Shown: positions 25,244 to 33,239 of the stretch, one piece after another
Layout of the letters: every line of letters begins with the position of its first letter
Numbering within the stretch: position 1 is the first letter of the stretch
NCBI RefSeq assembly: GCF_000379685.1
Contig: NZ_KB903250.1
Span: forward strand, 186,624 to 250,623
From: Catelliglobosispora koreensis DSM 44566
GTDB lineage: Bacteria > Actinomycetota > Actinomycetes > Mycobacteriales > Micromonosporaceae
Length of the DNA stretch: 64,000 nucleotides
Reading direction: 5' to 3'
Made by a program: the position numbers and the translations under genes
The notes under the pieces: model-generated
Database searches by the model: none
What the model was told of the DNA's origin: nothing
What the model saw: only the letters and a program-made list of their open reading frames with translations

Positions 25244-27043
25244 CTAGTAAGTGAGCCCGAAACCCAACGGGAATAATGCGGCTTTTCCGTCACCCGCGTT
25301 GGCTGGGTGCCCGCCGTCGGCAGGCCAAGTCATCGGCAGCTTGCCCGACGGCACCTGCCGTCCAAAGAGGACATCAGCCACACCCGCACCTTCCGTTCCA
25401 GGCAGCCAAGCCGCGAGCGCCGCGTTCCAGCCATCCAGGTGCGAGCCGATTTCCAGCGGCCTTCCCGAAACCACCACAACCACAGTGGGTACTCCGAGAG
25501 CCCGCACCTTCTCCAGAACCGCCTTGTCCTCCCCGTCGAGCCCGGTTCCCTCCATCCGGTCGCCTTCAAATTCGGCGTAGGGCTTTTCGCCGATCACGAC
25601 AACGGCGACGTCATAGGACTTATCAAGGCCAGACCCGTCCTGCGCGTAAGTAATCGTCGCCCCGCTGCCCGCGACCTCACGGATGCCCTTGAGGATGCTC
25701 GTGCCGCCGGGAACCTCTCCTGGGCTGCCCTGCCAGGTCAGGGTCCAGCCGCCGCTCTGGTTGCCCACGTTGTCGGCGTTCTTGCCAGCCACGAAGATCC
25801 GTCCCGTCCCGGCCTTTAGTGGCAGCACGCCTGAGTTTTTGAGCAGCACCTGGGACTTGGCGACAGCTTGCCGCGCCAGAGCCCGATGTGGAGCGCTGCC
25901 AAACGCGGCGGTGTTGCGGTTGGTCTTGGTGCGCTCGAAGAGACCGAACTCGAATTTCTTCGCCAGGATGCGGCGGTTCGCGTCGTCGATGCGTGACATG
26001 GGCACCCGCCCGGCTTCCACTTCTGCCTTGAGCACCTGAATGAACTCACGCCACACCGCCGGTGCCATAACCATGTCCACGCCCGCGTTGATGGCTGTGC
26101 GAACGTCCGATGCGGACAGTCCCGGGGCGCCATCGATTTGGTCCACACCGTTCCAGTCCGACACGACGAACCCCCCGAACTTGAGTTCCTCTTTCAAAAG
26201 CTTGGTAATCAAGAACTCGCTGCCGTGCACCTTCGTGCCGTTCCAGCTGGAAAACGACACCATCACGGAGGCGACGTTGTGCTTGATCGCCGCTTCATAG
26301 GGCGGAAGGTGGAGGCGGCGCAGTTCTTCAATGCTCAGCTCGGTGTTGCCCTGATCCTTGCCTCCGGTCGTGCCGCCGTCGCCAAGGTAGTGCTTCGCGG
26401 TCGCCATGACCTGCTGGCTCTGCAAACCCTTGATGACACTGGACATGGACGCGACGATGGCCGGGTCTTCACTGAAGGACTCATAGGTGCGGCCCCAGCG
26501 GTCGTCTCGGGCGACACACACGCACGGCGCGAAAGTCCAGTGCACACCGGTCTCGGCGACCTCGGTCGCGGTCGCCGCCCCGATCGCTTCAGCCAGTTGC
26601 GGATCACGTGTCGCACCGAGCCCGATGTTGTGCGGGAAGATCGTCGCGCCGGTGACGTTGTTGTGTCCGTGCACGGCATCGGAGCCGTAGATGAACGGAA
26701 TGCCGAGTGGGGTAGCCAGGGCGGCCTTCTGATAGGCGTCAACCATCGCCACCCAGCCGCCACGGTTGTTGGGCGTGGGCACCGAGCCTCCACCGGACAA
26801 GATGGACCCGACGCGGAACTCGGTCACTTCCTCAGGCGAGATCGAGCCCCGCTCGGCCTGAGTCATCTGCCCGATCTTCTCATCGAGACTCATCCGTGCC
26901 AGGAGATCCGCGACGCGTTCGGCCACGGGACGTTTGGAATCCCGGAACGGTCCATCCACTTTGGTCTCCGGCGTGCTGTCACAGGACGCGGCGGTGGCCA
27001 GAAGCAGGGCGGTTGCCAGCAGGAGGGGGCGCAGGGGACGCAT
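25244..27043 (-). CDS. Secreted glycoside hydrolase family 3 beta-glucosidase
   Basis: A 599-residue exported enzyme. The signal peptide ends in TAASC, so a lipoprotein is possible. The GH3 N-terminal barrel has KIGQMTQAERG, the AKHYLGDGGTTGG substrate loop and the nucleophile Asp296 in FVVSDWNGVDQ. The C-terminal alpha/beta sandwich runs from about residue 400 (VLLKNSGVLPLKAGTGRIFVAGKNADN), ending in MTWPADGGHPAN and LFPLGFGLTY. It releases glucose from cello-oligosaccharides or aryl-glucosides. A CebR-like box 26 bases upstream of the start predicts control by cellobiose or related sugars. Confidence 0.93.
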   Translation of the reverse strand: MRPLRPLLLATALLLATAASCDSTPETKVDGPFRDSKRPVAERVADLLARMSLDEKIGQMTQAERGSISPEEVTEFRVGSILSGGGSVPTPNNRGGWVAMVDAYQKAALATPLGIPFIYGSDAVHGHNNVTGATIFPHNIGLGATRDPQLAEAIGAATATEVAETGVHWTFAPCVCVARDDRWGRTYESFSEDPAIVASMSSVIKGLQSQQVMATAKHYLGDGGTTGGKDQGNTELSIEELRRLHLPPYEAAIKHNVASVMVSFSSWNGTKVHGSEFLITKLLKEELKFGGFVVSDWNGVDQIDGAPGLSASDVRTAINAGVDMVMAPAVWREFIQVLKAEVEAGRVPMSRIDDANRRILAKKFEFGLFERTKTNRNTAAFGSAPHRALARQAVAKSQVLLKNSGVLPLKAGTGRIFVAGKNADNVGNQSGGWTLTWQGSPGEVPGGTSILKGIREVAGSGATITYAQDGSGLDKSYDVAVVVIGEKPYAEFEGDRMEGTGLDGEDKAVLEKVRALGVPTVVVVVSGRPLEIGSHLDGWNAALAAWLPGTEGAGVADVLFGRQVPSGKLPMTWPADGGHPANAGDGKAALFPLGFGLTY

Positions 27044-27068
27044 GCCCGGAGTGTAAGCACGATCGGCG

Positions 27069-27082
27069 CGGAAGCGCTCCCA
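27069..27082. promoter_or_regulatory. CebR-like operator upstream of GH3 gene
   Basis: CGGAAGCGCTCCCA matches the actinobacterial CebR box TGGGAGCGCTCCCA at 12 of 14 positions and keeps the AGCGCT core. It lies in the 60-bp gap before the beta-glucosidase start (27043). CebR itself is not in the window. Confidence 0.65.
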
Positions 27083-27103
27083 CGCGTCTCATCATCCGGA
27101 TAG

Positions 27104-28300
27104 TTAACCGCGAATGAGATCTTCGAGCCGGAGCAGACCATCGTGCAAGACCGCTGCCGCTTCGGCGTCGCGGCCCTGGCTGTTGAGCAGATTTCCCAGC
27201 ACGGCAAGGGTTCGGGCGAGTTCGCGACGGGGGCCCAACGGCCAGTAAAGGGCGATGGCCGCGCGCAGGTGCCGTTCCGCTTCTTCCTCGTCACCGGACT
27301 CGATGGCAAGCAGCCCACTTTCACGCTTGGCATGGGCGACGCGCAGGGGCAATGGGTCCAAAGTGGAGCTCTCACCGAGTACCAGATCAAGAAGCGCGGC
27401 CGCGGCGGAGGCCGAACCAAGCCGGCGCTGGACCTCGGCGAGCTCCACGGCTGTGTCGAGCCCCGTGCTGGAGTCGCCGTAAAGTTCCCTCGCCCGGCTC
27501 AGATCGGCGGCGGCGGCTTCGAGGTCTCCCGCGTCGCGGCGCTGCCAAGCGCGAGCCCGGTAACAGGCCGCCAGCGCAGGTATGAGCGCCGCCCGCCGGA
27601 ACGCGGCCCGGGCTTGGCCCATGGCGACTGTCGCTTCGCCGGGCCTGCGATTGGCCAGCAGGCTGCGGGCTGTCTGCAGATAGCCGGTGCCGTCGCTGAG
27701 CCCCGTTAGCCGCAGCGCCTCGGTCGCGGCGACGGCGGCCCGGCTCTCGTCGCCGAGCTCCAAATACCTTGCCGCCAATAGAGCTTGCAACGCATAGCAG
27801 GCATCAGGATCGGGATAGCCCTGACTGAGCAGAGTGTCGCGCGCTTGCTCCAGCAGATAGACGGCATACCTGGGCTCAGCTGCAGCCGCTTGGGCCAGCA
27901 CCAACGGCATCCGATTCAGGGGCGGCTCACCTTCGAGCAGCTTGCCCGCTTCCTCAAGGTGATCCACCGGATCGAGTTCCAGCAGCGCCCACGCCCGCCA
28001 GCGTCCCTCGCCCAGCTCGGCCGCCTCCGCGGCGACCTCGGCGAAGCCCGTGCCTTCGGCCAGTGCCGTGGTGAAGGCTAGTTCGAGCGCTGTCGCCACA
28101 TCGGCCGAACGCCCGGTGACGAGCTCGTCTTCGGTGACACCCAGCCGGCCGGCGAAGAAGCGCAAGGCGTCGCCCGACGGGGAACGCCGTCCACTCTCGA
28201 CAGAGGAGACATAGGCCGCTGTGTACCTGTCTCCCGCCAGGTCCCGCTGGGTAAGGCCGCGCGCCAGCCGTAGCCGGTAGATGCGCTGCCCAAGGTCCAC
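27104..28300 (-). CDS. XRE-family regulator with C-terminal TPR domain
   Basis: A 398-residue protein from the GTG at 28300 (VDLGQRIYRLRLARGLTQRDLAG). The frame is open to 28567, but that stretch crosses a strong hairpin and the 3' end of the peptidase gene. Residues 1-62 are the helix-turn-helix (SVESGRRSPSGDALRFFAGRLGVTEDEL). The rest is a helical TPR array (for example ARAWQRRDAGDLEAAAADLSRARELYGDSS). This layout is shared with peptide-sensing RRNPP regulators of Firmicutes, though actinomycetes have many uncharacterised relatives. It lies directly downstream of the double metallopeptidase gene. Confidence 0.88.
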   Translation of the reverse strand: MDLGQRIYRLRLARGLTQRDLAGDRYTAAYVSSVESGRRSPSGDALRFFAGRLGVTEDELVTGRSADVATALELAFTTALAEGTGFAEVAAEAAELGEGRWRAWALLELDPVDHLEEAGKLLEGEPPLNRMPLVLAQAAAAEPRYAVYLLEQARDTLLSQGYPDPDACYALQALLAARYLELGDESRAAVAATEALRLTGLSDGTGYLQTARSLLANRRPGEATVAMGQARAAFRRAALIPALAACYRARAWQRRDAGDLEAAAADLSRARELYGDSSTGLDTAVELAEVQRRLGSASAAAALLDLVLGESSTLDPLPLRVAHAKRESGLLAIESGDEEEAERHLRAAIALYWPLGPRRELARTLAVLGNLLNSQGRDAEAAAVLHDGLLRLEDLIRG

Positions 28301-28330
28301 CGGGTAACTGTAGCGGCGGTTAGAGCGTGA

Positions 28331-28369
28331 GGCCCCCGCCGAAGCCGAAGCGTCGGCGGGGGCCTTTTT
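28331..28369 (+). terminator. Strong hairpin with T-run on the plus strand
   Basis: GGCCCCCGCCGA and TCGGCGGGGGCC form a perfect 12-bp stem around a 10-base loop, followed on the plus strand by TTTTT. Both flanking genes are on the minus strand. As read there the hairpin would end the peptidase transcript without a U-run, while the canonical orientation would stop transcription entering the peptidase gene antisense. Confidence 0.7.
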
Positions 28370-28398
28370 CACCGGAGAGGGTAAAGACTGACTGTTCT

Positions 28399-31300
28399 CT
28401 AAACGGTGATGCTCCACGTATCCAGGTAACCCGTGTCGTTGGCGTAGTTGTCCCGGATGTAGAGCACCCACTGGCCACTGGCCTGCTGGCTTACCGGCAC
28501 CGAGTAGGACCTTGCCCCGGACCAGGGAGTGCACGCGCCATAGCTGCTGTTCTTGATCAGGTACCACTGCCCGTTGGGGCCGCGGAGCCAGATCTCGAGG
28601 TCTTGCGCGCAGCTGTGCACGATCGTGAAGTTCACCGTGACCGGTGAGACGGCAGGTCCCGTAGCTGTCGAAGCGATCGGGCTCTGGACGACGCCGCCGT
28701 CAAGGATGTTGTAGTTGGTTCCGTTGGTAAACGTCCGGTTGCCGCCCGTGGACTGCACCGTCAGGGAGTAAGACGTGGTTCGAGTTACCGTCTCTCCCGT
28801 TCCGGTGACGGTCACGCTGTAGGTGCCCGCCGGCGTTGACGCGCTTGTCGCGATCGTCAGCGCCGAAGAGTTGCCTGAGGTAACGGAAGCCGGGCTAAAG
28901 GAAGCCGTGGCGCCGCTAGGCAGACCGGAGGCGGACAAGTTCACCGTCTGGGCCGTTCCCGCCGTTGTCGCCGTCGAGATCGTGCTGTTAACGGACTGTC
29001 CTGCCTGGACGGTTCCCGATGCCGGGCTTGCCGAGATCGAGAAGTCCCGTGTCGGCGGCGGAGTATCGCCTACCGCCACCTTCCACAGTGCCCACGCGGT
29101 CGCGTCGGCGTTGCGGTCGAGCGCTGTGGTGCTGATGTTGCTGGGGTAGCTGTCGCACGACGCGTGGTAACACGGGTCGAACGCCTGGCCAGCTGTTCCT
29201 CCCCATTTTTGGGCCTGTGCCGAGGACTTCGTGGCGCCGGCACCGGTCGACAGGAACGTCGTCGCGATCCCCGCGTTGCGGAACGGCCCGTCGTCACTGC
29301 AGCATTCCGTCATCTCTTCGGTCGCAAGGCCAATCGAATCGAAGTAGCCCTTGAGGTTCGCGGCCAGTGAGCCGGCGATGCTGTCGATGAAGTAGCCGGC
29401 GTTGGTGCTGGCCACCATGTCGAAGTTGAAATATCCCTTGATCGCGGTGCGCTGCGCTGTCGTCAGGTTGTTGACGTAGAACTCCGAGCCGTTGAGCCCT
29501 TGCTCCTCGTCGGTCCACCACCCGAAGCGGACGTGCTTGGCCACTGCCGGGTTGAGTTCAGCGAGCTTCAGTGCGACCTCAAGCAGCACAGCCGATCCGG
29601 AGCCGTTGTCGTTGATGCCGGGACCGGAGGACACGCCGTCAAGGTGCGCGCCGAACATGTAAACCTGGCTGGCGTCCCCGCCCGGCCAGTCAGCGATCAG
29701 GTTGGGACCCGATCCCGACGTGCAGCCGGAGGTGCAGTTCTGCCTCACCACGGTGTACCCAGCGGCTTGCAGCTTTTGCTCCACATAGGACACCGAGGCG
29801 GTGTAGCCCGCTCCCGTTGACCGGCGGTTGCCACCGTTGTTGGAGGCGATCGTCTGGAACTGCTGCAAGTGCGCCTTTACGTTGTCCACACTGATGTCTG
29901 GCGGAGTTCCCGGTCCGGGGCCACCGCCACCGACGGTCAGCGTGTAGGTGACGCTGTGGGTCGCACTTCCGGTCCCGGTGACACTCACCTGGTACGTCCC
30001 ATTGGGTGTTGAGGAGGACGTGGCGATGGTCAGGGTGGAAGAGTTGCCCGACGTCACGGACGTGGGGTTGAACGATGCGGTCGCGCCGCTCGGCAACCCG
30101 CTGGCACTCAAGTTGACCGTTTGCGCGCTCCCGCTTGTCGTTTGCGTGCCAACGGTCGTGGTCGCGGACTGTCCAGCTTGGACAGATCCGGACGCCGGGT
30201 TCAGCGACATGGAGAAGTCGTTGCCCGGATTCGTGCACGTGGGTTCCCCGGATTGCACCGGCACGCTAACGGCGTTCCACGCTGCCTTGGTAGTGGCGCA
30301 TTCGACTGACGCCGCACCGTAGAGCTCAACCGTCGCTGCCAGAGACGCCGACCGCACGTTGGCGTAACGCCACGAGGAGGTCTTGCGCATCAAGGCACCC
30401 ATGAAGATCTTGCCGGCCTTCTCGATGCCGATACCGGCCACCGAGGACGGCCCGCCCGAACAGATCGGGCTGGATGGCTTGCCGCCACCCGGGTTTGATC
30501 CCTCAGCCAGCAGATAGAACCAGTGGTTCAACGGTCCTGCGGCCGCGTGCACTTCGGTGTTGGGAATCGAGGTCGACCAGCAGTTCGGGTCGCCCTCGGC
30601 CGAGGGGTTGTACATGTTGCGGATTTCGCCGCTGCCCACGAGGTTGATTTCCTCGCCGACGAGATAGTCCGGCGGATCGTTGGAGTTGTTGGCGTAGTGC
30701 TCGGTTAGGGCACCAAAAATATCGCCCGTGCTCTCGTTGATGCCGCCGTTCTCGTTTCCTGACCCCGCCCCTCCTGGGGTGGTCTGGAAGATGGCGTGTC
30801 CATATTCGTGCGCCACGACATCGATCGCTGTGGCCTGCTGGGTGTTGGCTTGGTTGTGCCCGAAGTTGGTGTAGCTGCCGTTCCAGTAGGCGTTGACTTC
30901 GTTGAGTCCAACACGAGCCGGGAACCCTCCCCCTTGGCCGTTGATGCCGTTGCGGCCGAGCCACGCGCTCAGCATGTCCCACTCTTTCTGGGCCGCGTAA
31001 AGCACGTCGACACAAGCCGTTTCCAGGTTGGTGCCCTGGCCGTTGCCCCAGCTGTCATCGGTTCCGGTGTAAGCCGAACCGTTTTGACCGCCACAGCGCA
31101 GCCCACTGCGCGTCCCGTCCGTCATGGAGTAGGACGAGCCGGAACCGCTGGTGCTGATGGTGACCTGGCCGTTGTAGAACCCGTTGCCGGAGCCGGCCCT
31201 GACGAGTTCGACGGAGTCGGCGATGGCACCCGTCAGCGCATCCACGTAGACGTTCTGGATGCTGGGCTTGCCGTTGGCGAGGCCGGAAACCGTTGCTTCC

Positions 31301-31797
31301 CAGGCGAGCCGGGGCGAAGCGCCCCACGCCAGCACCACGAGCTGCGGTGCGCGTGCATCGTCCACACGCGACAGTGCGGTCTTGGCGATGGCCGCGGCTG
31401 AGTCAGCACTTAGGCGAGGACTTGCCGACACTCCCCGGGTCGGCCCGGACGCCGCGTAGGTGCTGCGAATGTTGCCGGCGCCATCCGCCACCACGACCGC
31501 GTCGCCGCCGACGACCCGAAGGCCGCGGTAGGTGCGCTCGTAGGAGACGTAGAACATGCCGCCCGGACCGCTAACGGCCTCTCGACGGTCGTACTTTTCC
31601 TCGGTTCCCTTGCGCAGCACGTCGAGCCCGTTGCTTATGGCACGGTCAGCAGCCGACACAGCGAGCGACAAGGGGTCCCGCATGGGGGCTGCCTGGTTGC
31701 CGGGTTCGGCGGCCACAACGGGAGAAACCACTGCCATCGCCACGATCATGGCTATCCCTGGGACCGCAGCAAACAAGGCTCTGGGTTTCACACGCAC
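28399..31797 (-). CDS. Secreted double metallopeptidase: M4 + Ig + M28 + Ig + P-domain
   Basis: A 1132-residue exported protein. After a Sec signal (to about residue 30) comes an FTP/PepSY propeptide (about 40-170). A thermolysin-type M4 domain follows with HEYGH (330-334) and the third ligand Glu in NGGINESTGDIFG. Then come a first Ig-like module (about 530-620) and an M28 aminopeptidase domain (about 630-910) with FGAHLDGV (His718, Asp720), GINDNGSGSA, TDEEQGLNGSE and DPCYHASCD. A second Ig-like module (about 918-1014) and a proprotein-convertase P-domain (about 1021-1132, DLEIWLRGPNGQWYLI, YIRDNYANDTG) complete it. GTG at 31797 or 31791; the latter is better spaced from GGGAGGAG. Confidence 0.93.
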   Translation of the reverse strand: MRVKPRALFAAVPGIAMIVAMAVVSPVVAAEPGNQAAPMRDPLSLAVSAADRAISNGLDVLRKGTEEKYDRREAVSGPGGMFYVSYERTYRGLRVVGGDAVVVADGAGNIRSTYAASGPTRGVSASPRLSADSAAAIAKTALSRVDDARAPQLVVLAWGASPRLAWEATVSGLANGKPSIQNVYVDALTGAIADSVELVRAGSGNGFYNGQVTISTSGSGSSYSMTDGTRSGLRCGGQNGSAYTGTDDSWGNGQGTNLETACVDVLYAAQKEWDMLSAWLGRNGINGQGGGFPARVGLNEVNAYWNGSYTNFGHNQANTQQATAIDVVAHEYGHAIFQTTPGGAGSGNENGGINESTGDIFGALTEHYANNSNDPPDYLVGEEINLVGSGEIRNMYNPSAEGDPNCWSTSIPNTEVHAAAGPLNHWFYLLAEGSNPGGGKPSSPICSGGPSSVAGIGIEKAGKIFMGALMRKTSSWRYANVRSASLAATVELYGAASVECATTKAAWNAVSVPVQSGEPTCTNPGNDFSMSLNPASGSVQAGQSATTTVGTQTTSGSAQTVNLSASGLPSGATASFNPTSVTSGNSSTLTIATSSSTPNGTYQVSVTGTGSATHSVTYTLTVGGGGPGPGTPPDISVDNVKAHLQQFQTIASNNGGNRRSTGAGYTASVSYVEQKLQAAGYTVVRQNCTSGCTSGSGPNLIADWPGGDASQVYMFGAHLDGVSSGPGINDNGSGSAVLLEVALKLAELNPAVAKHVRFGWWTDEEQGLNGSEFYVNNLTTAQRTAIKGYFNFDMVASTNAGYFIDSIAGSLAANLKGYFDSIGLATEEMTECCSDDGPFRNAGIATTFLSTGAGATKSSAQAQKWGGTAGQAFDPCYHASCDSYPSNISTTALDRNADATAWALWKVAVGDTPPPTRDFSISASPASGTVQAGQSVNSTISTATTAGTAQTVNLSASGLPSGATASFSPASVTSGNSSALTIATSASTPAGTYSVTVTGTGETVTRTTSYSLTVQSTGGNRTFTNGTNYNILDGGVVQSPIASTATGPAVSPVTVNFTIVHSCAQDLEIWLRGPNGQWYLIKNSSYGACTPWSGARSYSVPVSQQASGQWVLYIRDNYANDTGYLDTWSITV
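28763..29042 (-). repeat. Ig-like module repeat, copy 2
   Basis: This stretch encodes DFSISASPASGTVQAGQS through SYSLTV. It is a diverged duplicate of copy 1, sharing AQTVNLSASGLPSGATASF and SVTSGNSS nearly unchanged. Confidence 0.85.
29938..30215 (-). repeat. Ig-like module repeat, copy 1
   Basis: This stretch encodes DFSMSLNPASGSVQAGQS through TYTLTV, linking the M4 and M28 domains. Together with copy 2 it shows that a linker module was duplicated around the M28 domain. Confidence 0.85.
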
Positions 31798-31812
31798 ACA
31801 CTCCTCCCTTTG

Positions 31813-31890
31813 CTAGGTGCAAATACTTAGATGCTCTAGCCAGCGGGGTGAGCTGCTAGAACATTGGAGCGGAAGGTGTTTCTTTGGCAT
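31813..31890 (-). CDS. Possible leader peptide (25 codons) upstream of metallopeptidase
   Basis: An ATG at 31890, after a weak GAAAG, opens a 25-codon frame (MPKKHLPLQCSSSSPRWLEHL...) that stops at 31813, about 15-20 bases before the peptidase start. It lies inside the predicted 5' leader and overlaps a small hairpin (CTAGCAGC/GCTGGCTAG with one bulge, 31836-31859). It has no signal peptide. It may be a chance frame, a leader or a signalling peptide. Confidence 0.25.
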   Translation of the reverse strand: MPKKHLPLQCSSSSPRWLEHLSICT

Positions 31891-31920
31891 TAACTTTCGT
31901 TATGCCTCTTGTAACACCGG

Positions 31921-31949
31921 ATTAAAGTGCGTCACTGCCCCCGTGTCAA
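31921..31949 (-). promoter_or_regulatory. Consensus-like sigma-70 promoter for the metallopeptidase
   Basis: On the minus strand TTGACA (31949-31944) is followed after exactly 17 bases by TTTAAT (31926-31921). A start near 31914 would leave a leader of about 117 bases. The region is distinctly AT-richer than its surroundings. Confidence 0.65.
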
Positions 31950-31970
31950 GGGTTCCTTTGTGGACCTTGG

Positions 31971-33239
31971 TTAGACGCAGGTCACGCCGCGTTGCAGGAC
32001 GGCGAGCGCCTCATCGAGACGGTCTTGCGCGATCAACAGGCCGCCCAGTTCCCGGCAGGTGCGCATTAACTCGTTGTTCAGCCCGGCGCCGGCATAACGC
32101 TGCGCGGCACGGTTCAGAAGCTCTTCTGCCAGTGTGAGGTCGCCGCGTTCCATCGCGATTCGCCCGAGCAAACGGTCGATCTCAGCGATGCCCTCGTCAT
32201 AACCGGAAGCGACGAGGTAGGTCATCGCCTCCTGCGCGAGCGCTTCAGCCTCATCGAAGCGGCTCTGCCGGCGGCGCACCTCGGCTAGCTCCGCTGTCGC
32301 CCCACCGTGAAAGTGCTTGGCGCCAACGCGACTCAGGATGTCGCGCGCCAGTTCGAGCTCGTCGCTCGCCTCAGCCAGCCGGTCCATGCGCACCAGCACG
32401 TAACCACGCGTCCAGTGGCAGCGACCGATCTCGCGCTCCCAATCGAGGCGGGTAAAGATTTCGCGGGCTGTGTTCAAAGCGACGTCCACTTCGGACAGTC
32501 TGCCGTCGGCATGCCAGGACTGTGCCGCCACCACATAGAAGTCCGCGATCGCGGCTTTGTTCTCCACTCGGGGCAGCAATGCCAAGCCCTCGTCAACGGC
32601 GCGCCTCGCCCGCTCGACCGCACCCACCTCAAGGCAGGGGTAGATCAGGGAACCGAGCAGGACCAGCTCGACTTCTGGCTCAACCGGTGGGCTGAAACGC
32701 TCGGCGTAGAGCGCCTTCTCGCTAATCTCGATCGCCTTGGCGCTATCGCCGTGTAAGTAGGCACACTGCCCGATGCGCGCGATCAGCCGGGCCCGCAAGG
32801 AGCCTTGCGGCTCAAGGGCCATCGCCGTTTCGTAGAGCGAAACCGCTGTCTCCGGCCCGTCCTCCTGAAGCCGCACGTCGCCGAGCCCAAGCAGCGCCTG
32901 GCCCGTGACCTCCGTCAGTCCATAGGCCTCGGCCCGCGCCCGTGCGCTCTCAATCATTTCGGCCGCCGCCGAAGTGTTGCCGTGCGAGAGCTTGCGCCGT
33001 GCTTCGGCCAGCTCCTCGCGCAAGGCTTCCGCCGCACCGGCGGGACGGCCATGCCGCAGATCCTCCGGGTCCACACCCAGCCGTCCGGCCAGATAGGACA
33101 AAGCTTCATCAGTTGGTACTCGGTGACCCGACTCCACGGCGGCAAGGAACCCGCGGCTATACCGTGGCTCGGCCAGCTCACGCTGCGTGATGCCACGTTC
33201 GGTGCGCAGCTCGCGGATCCGCCCGCCCAGCCCGTTCAT
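31971..33239 (-). CDS. XRE-family regulator with C-terminal TPR domain
   Basis: A 422-residue protein. Residues 1-62 form the helix-turn-helix (GGRIRELRTERGITQRELAEPRYSRGFLAAVESGHRVPTDEALSYLAGRLGVDPEDL). From about residue 70 the rest is a TPR-like helical array (GLGDVRLQEDGPETAVSLYETAM, IGRCHWTRGYVLVRMDRLAEASDELELARDIL). Its ATG overlaps the stop of the upstream propeller-like gene (ATGA). It lies immediately before the metallopeptidase promoter, so regulation of that gene by one or both XRE-TPR proteins is a reasonable inference. Confidence 0.9.
   Translation of the reverse strand: MNGLGGRIRELRTERGITQRELAEPRYSRGFLAAVESGHRVPTDEALSYLAGRLGVDPEDLRHGRPAGAAEALREELAEARRKLSHGNTSAAAEMIESARARAEAYGLTEVTGQALLGLGDVRLQEDGPETAVSLYETAMALEPQGSLRARLIARIGQCAYLHGDSAKAIEISEKALYAERFSPPVEPEVELVLLGSLIYPCLEVGAVERARRAVDEGLALLPRVENKAAIADFYVVAAQSWHADGRLSEVDVALNTAREIFTRLDWEREIGRCHWTRGYVLVRMDRLAEASDELELARDILSRVGAKHFHGGATAELAEVRRRQSRFDEAEALAQEAMTYLVASGYDEGIAEIDRLLGRIAMERGDLTLAEELLNRAAQRYAGAGLNNELMRTCRELGGLLIAQDRLDEALAVLQRGVTCV

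Noticed and set aside
26138-27103. Plus-strand frame opposite the GH3 gene
   Set aside because: The GH3 active-site and signal peptide support only the minus strand.
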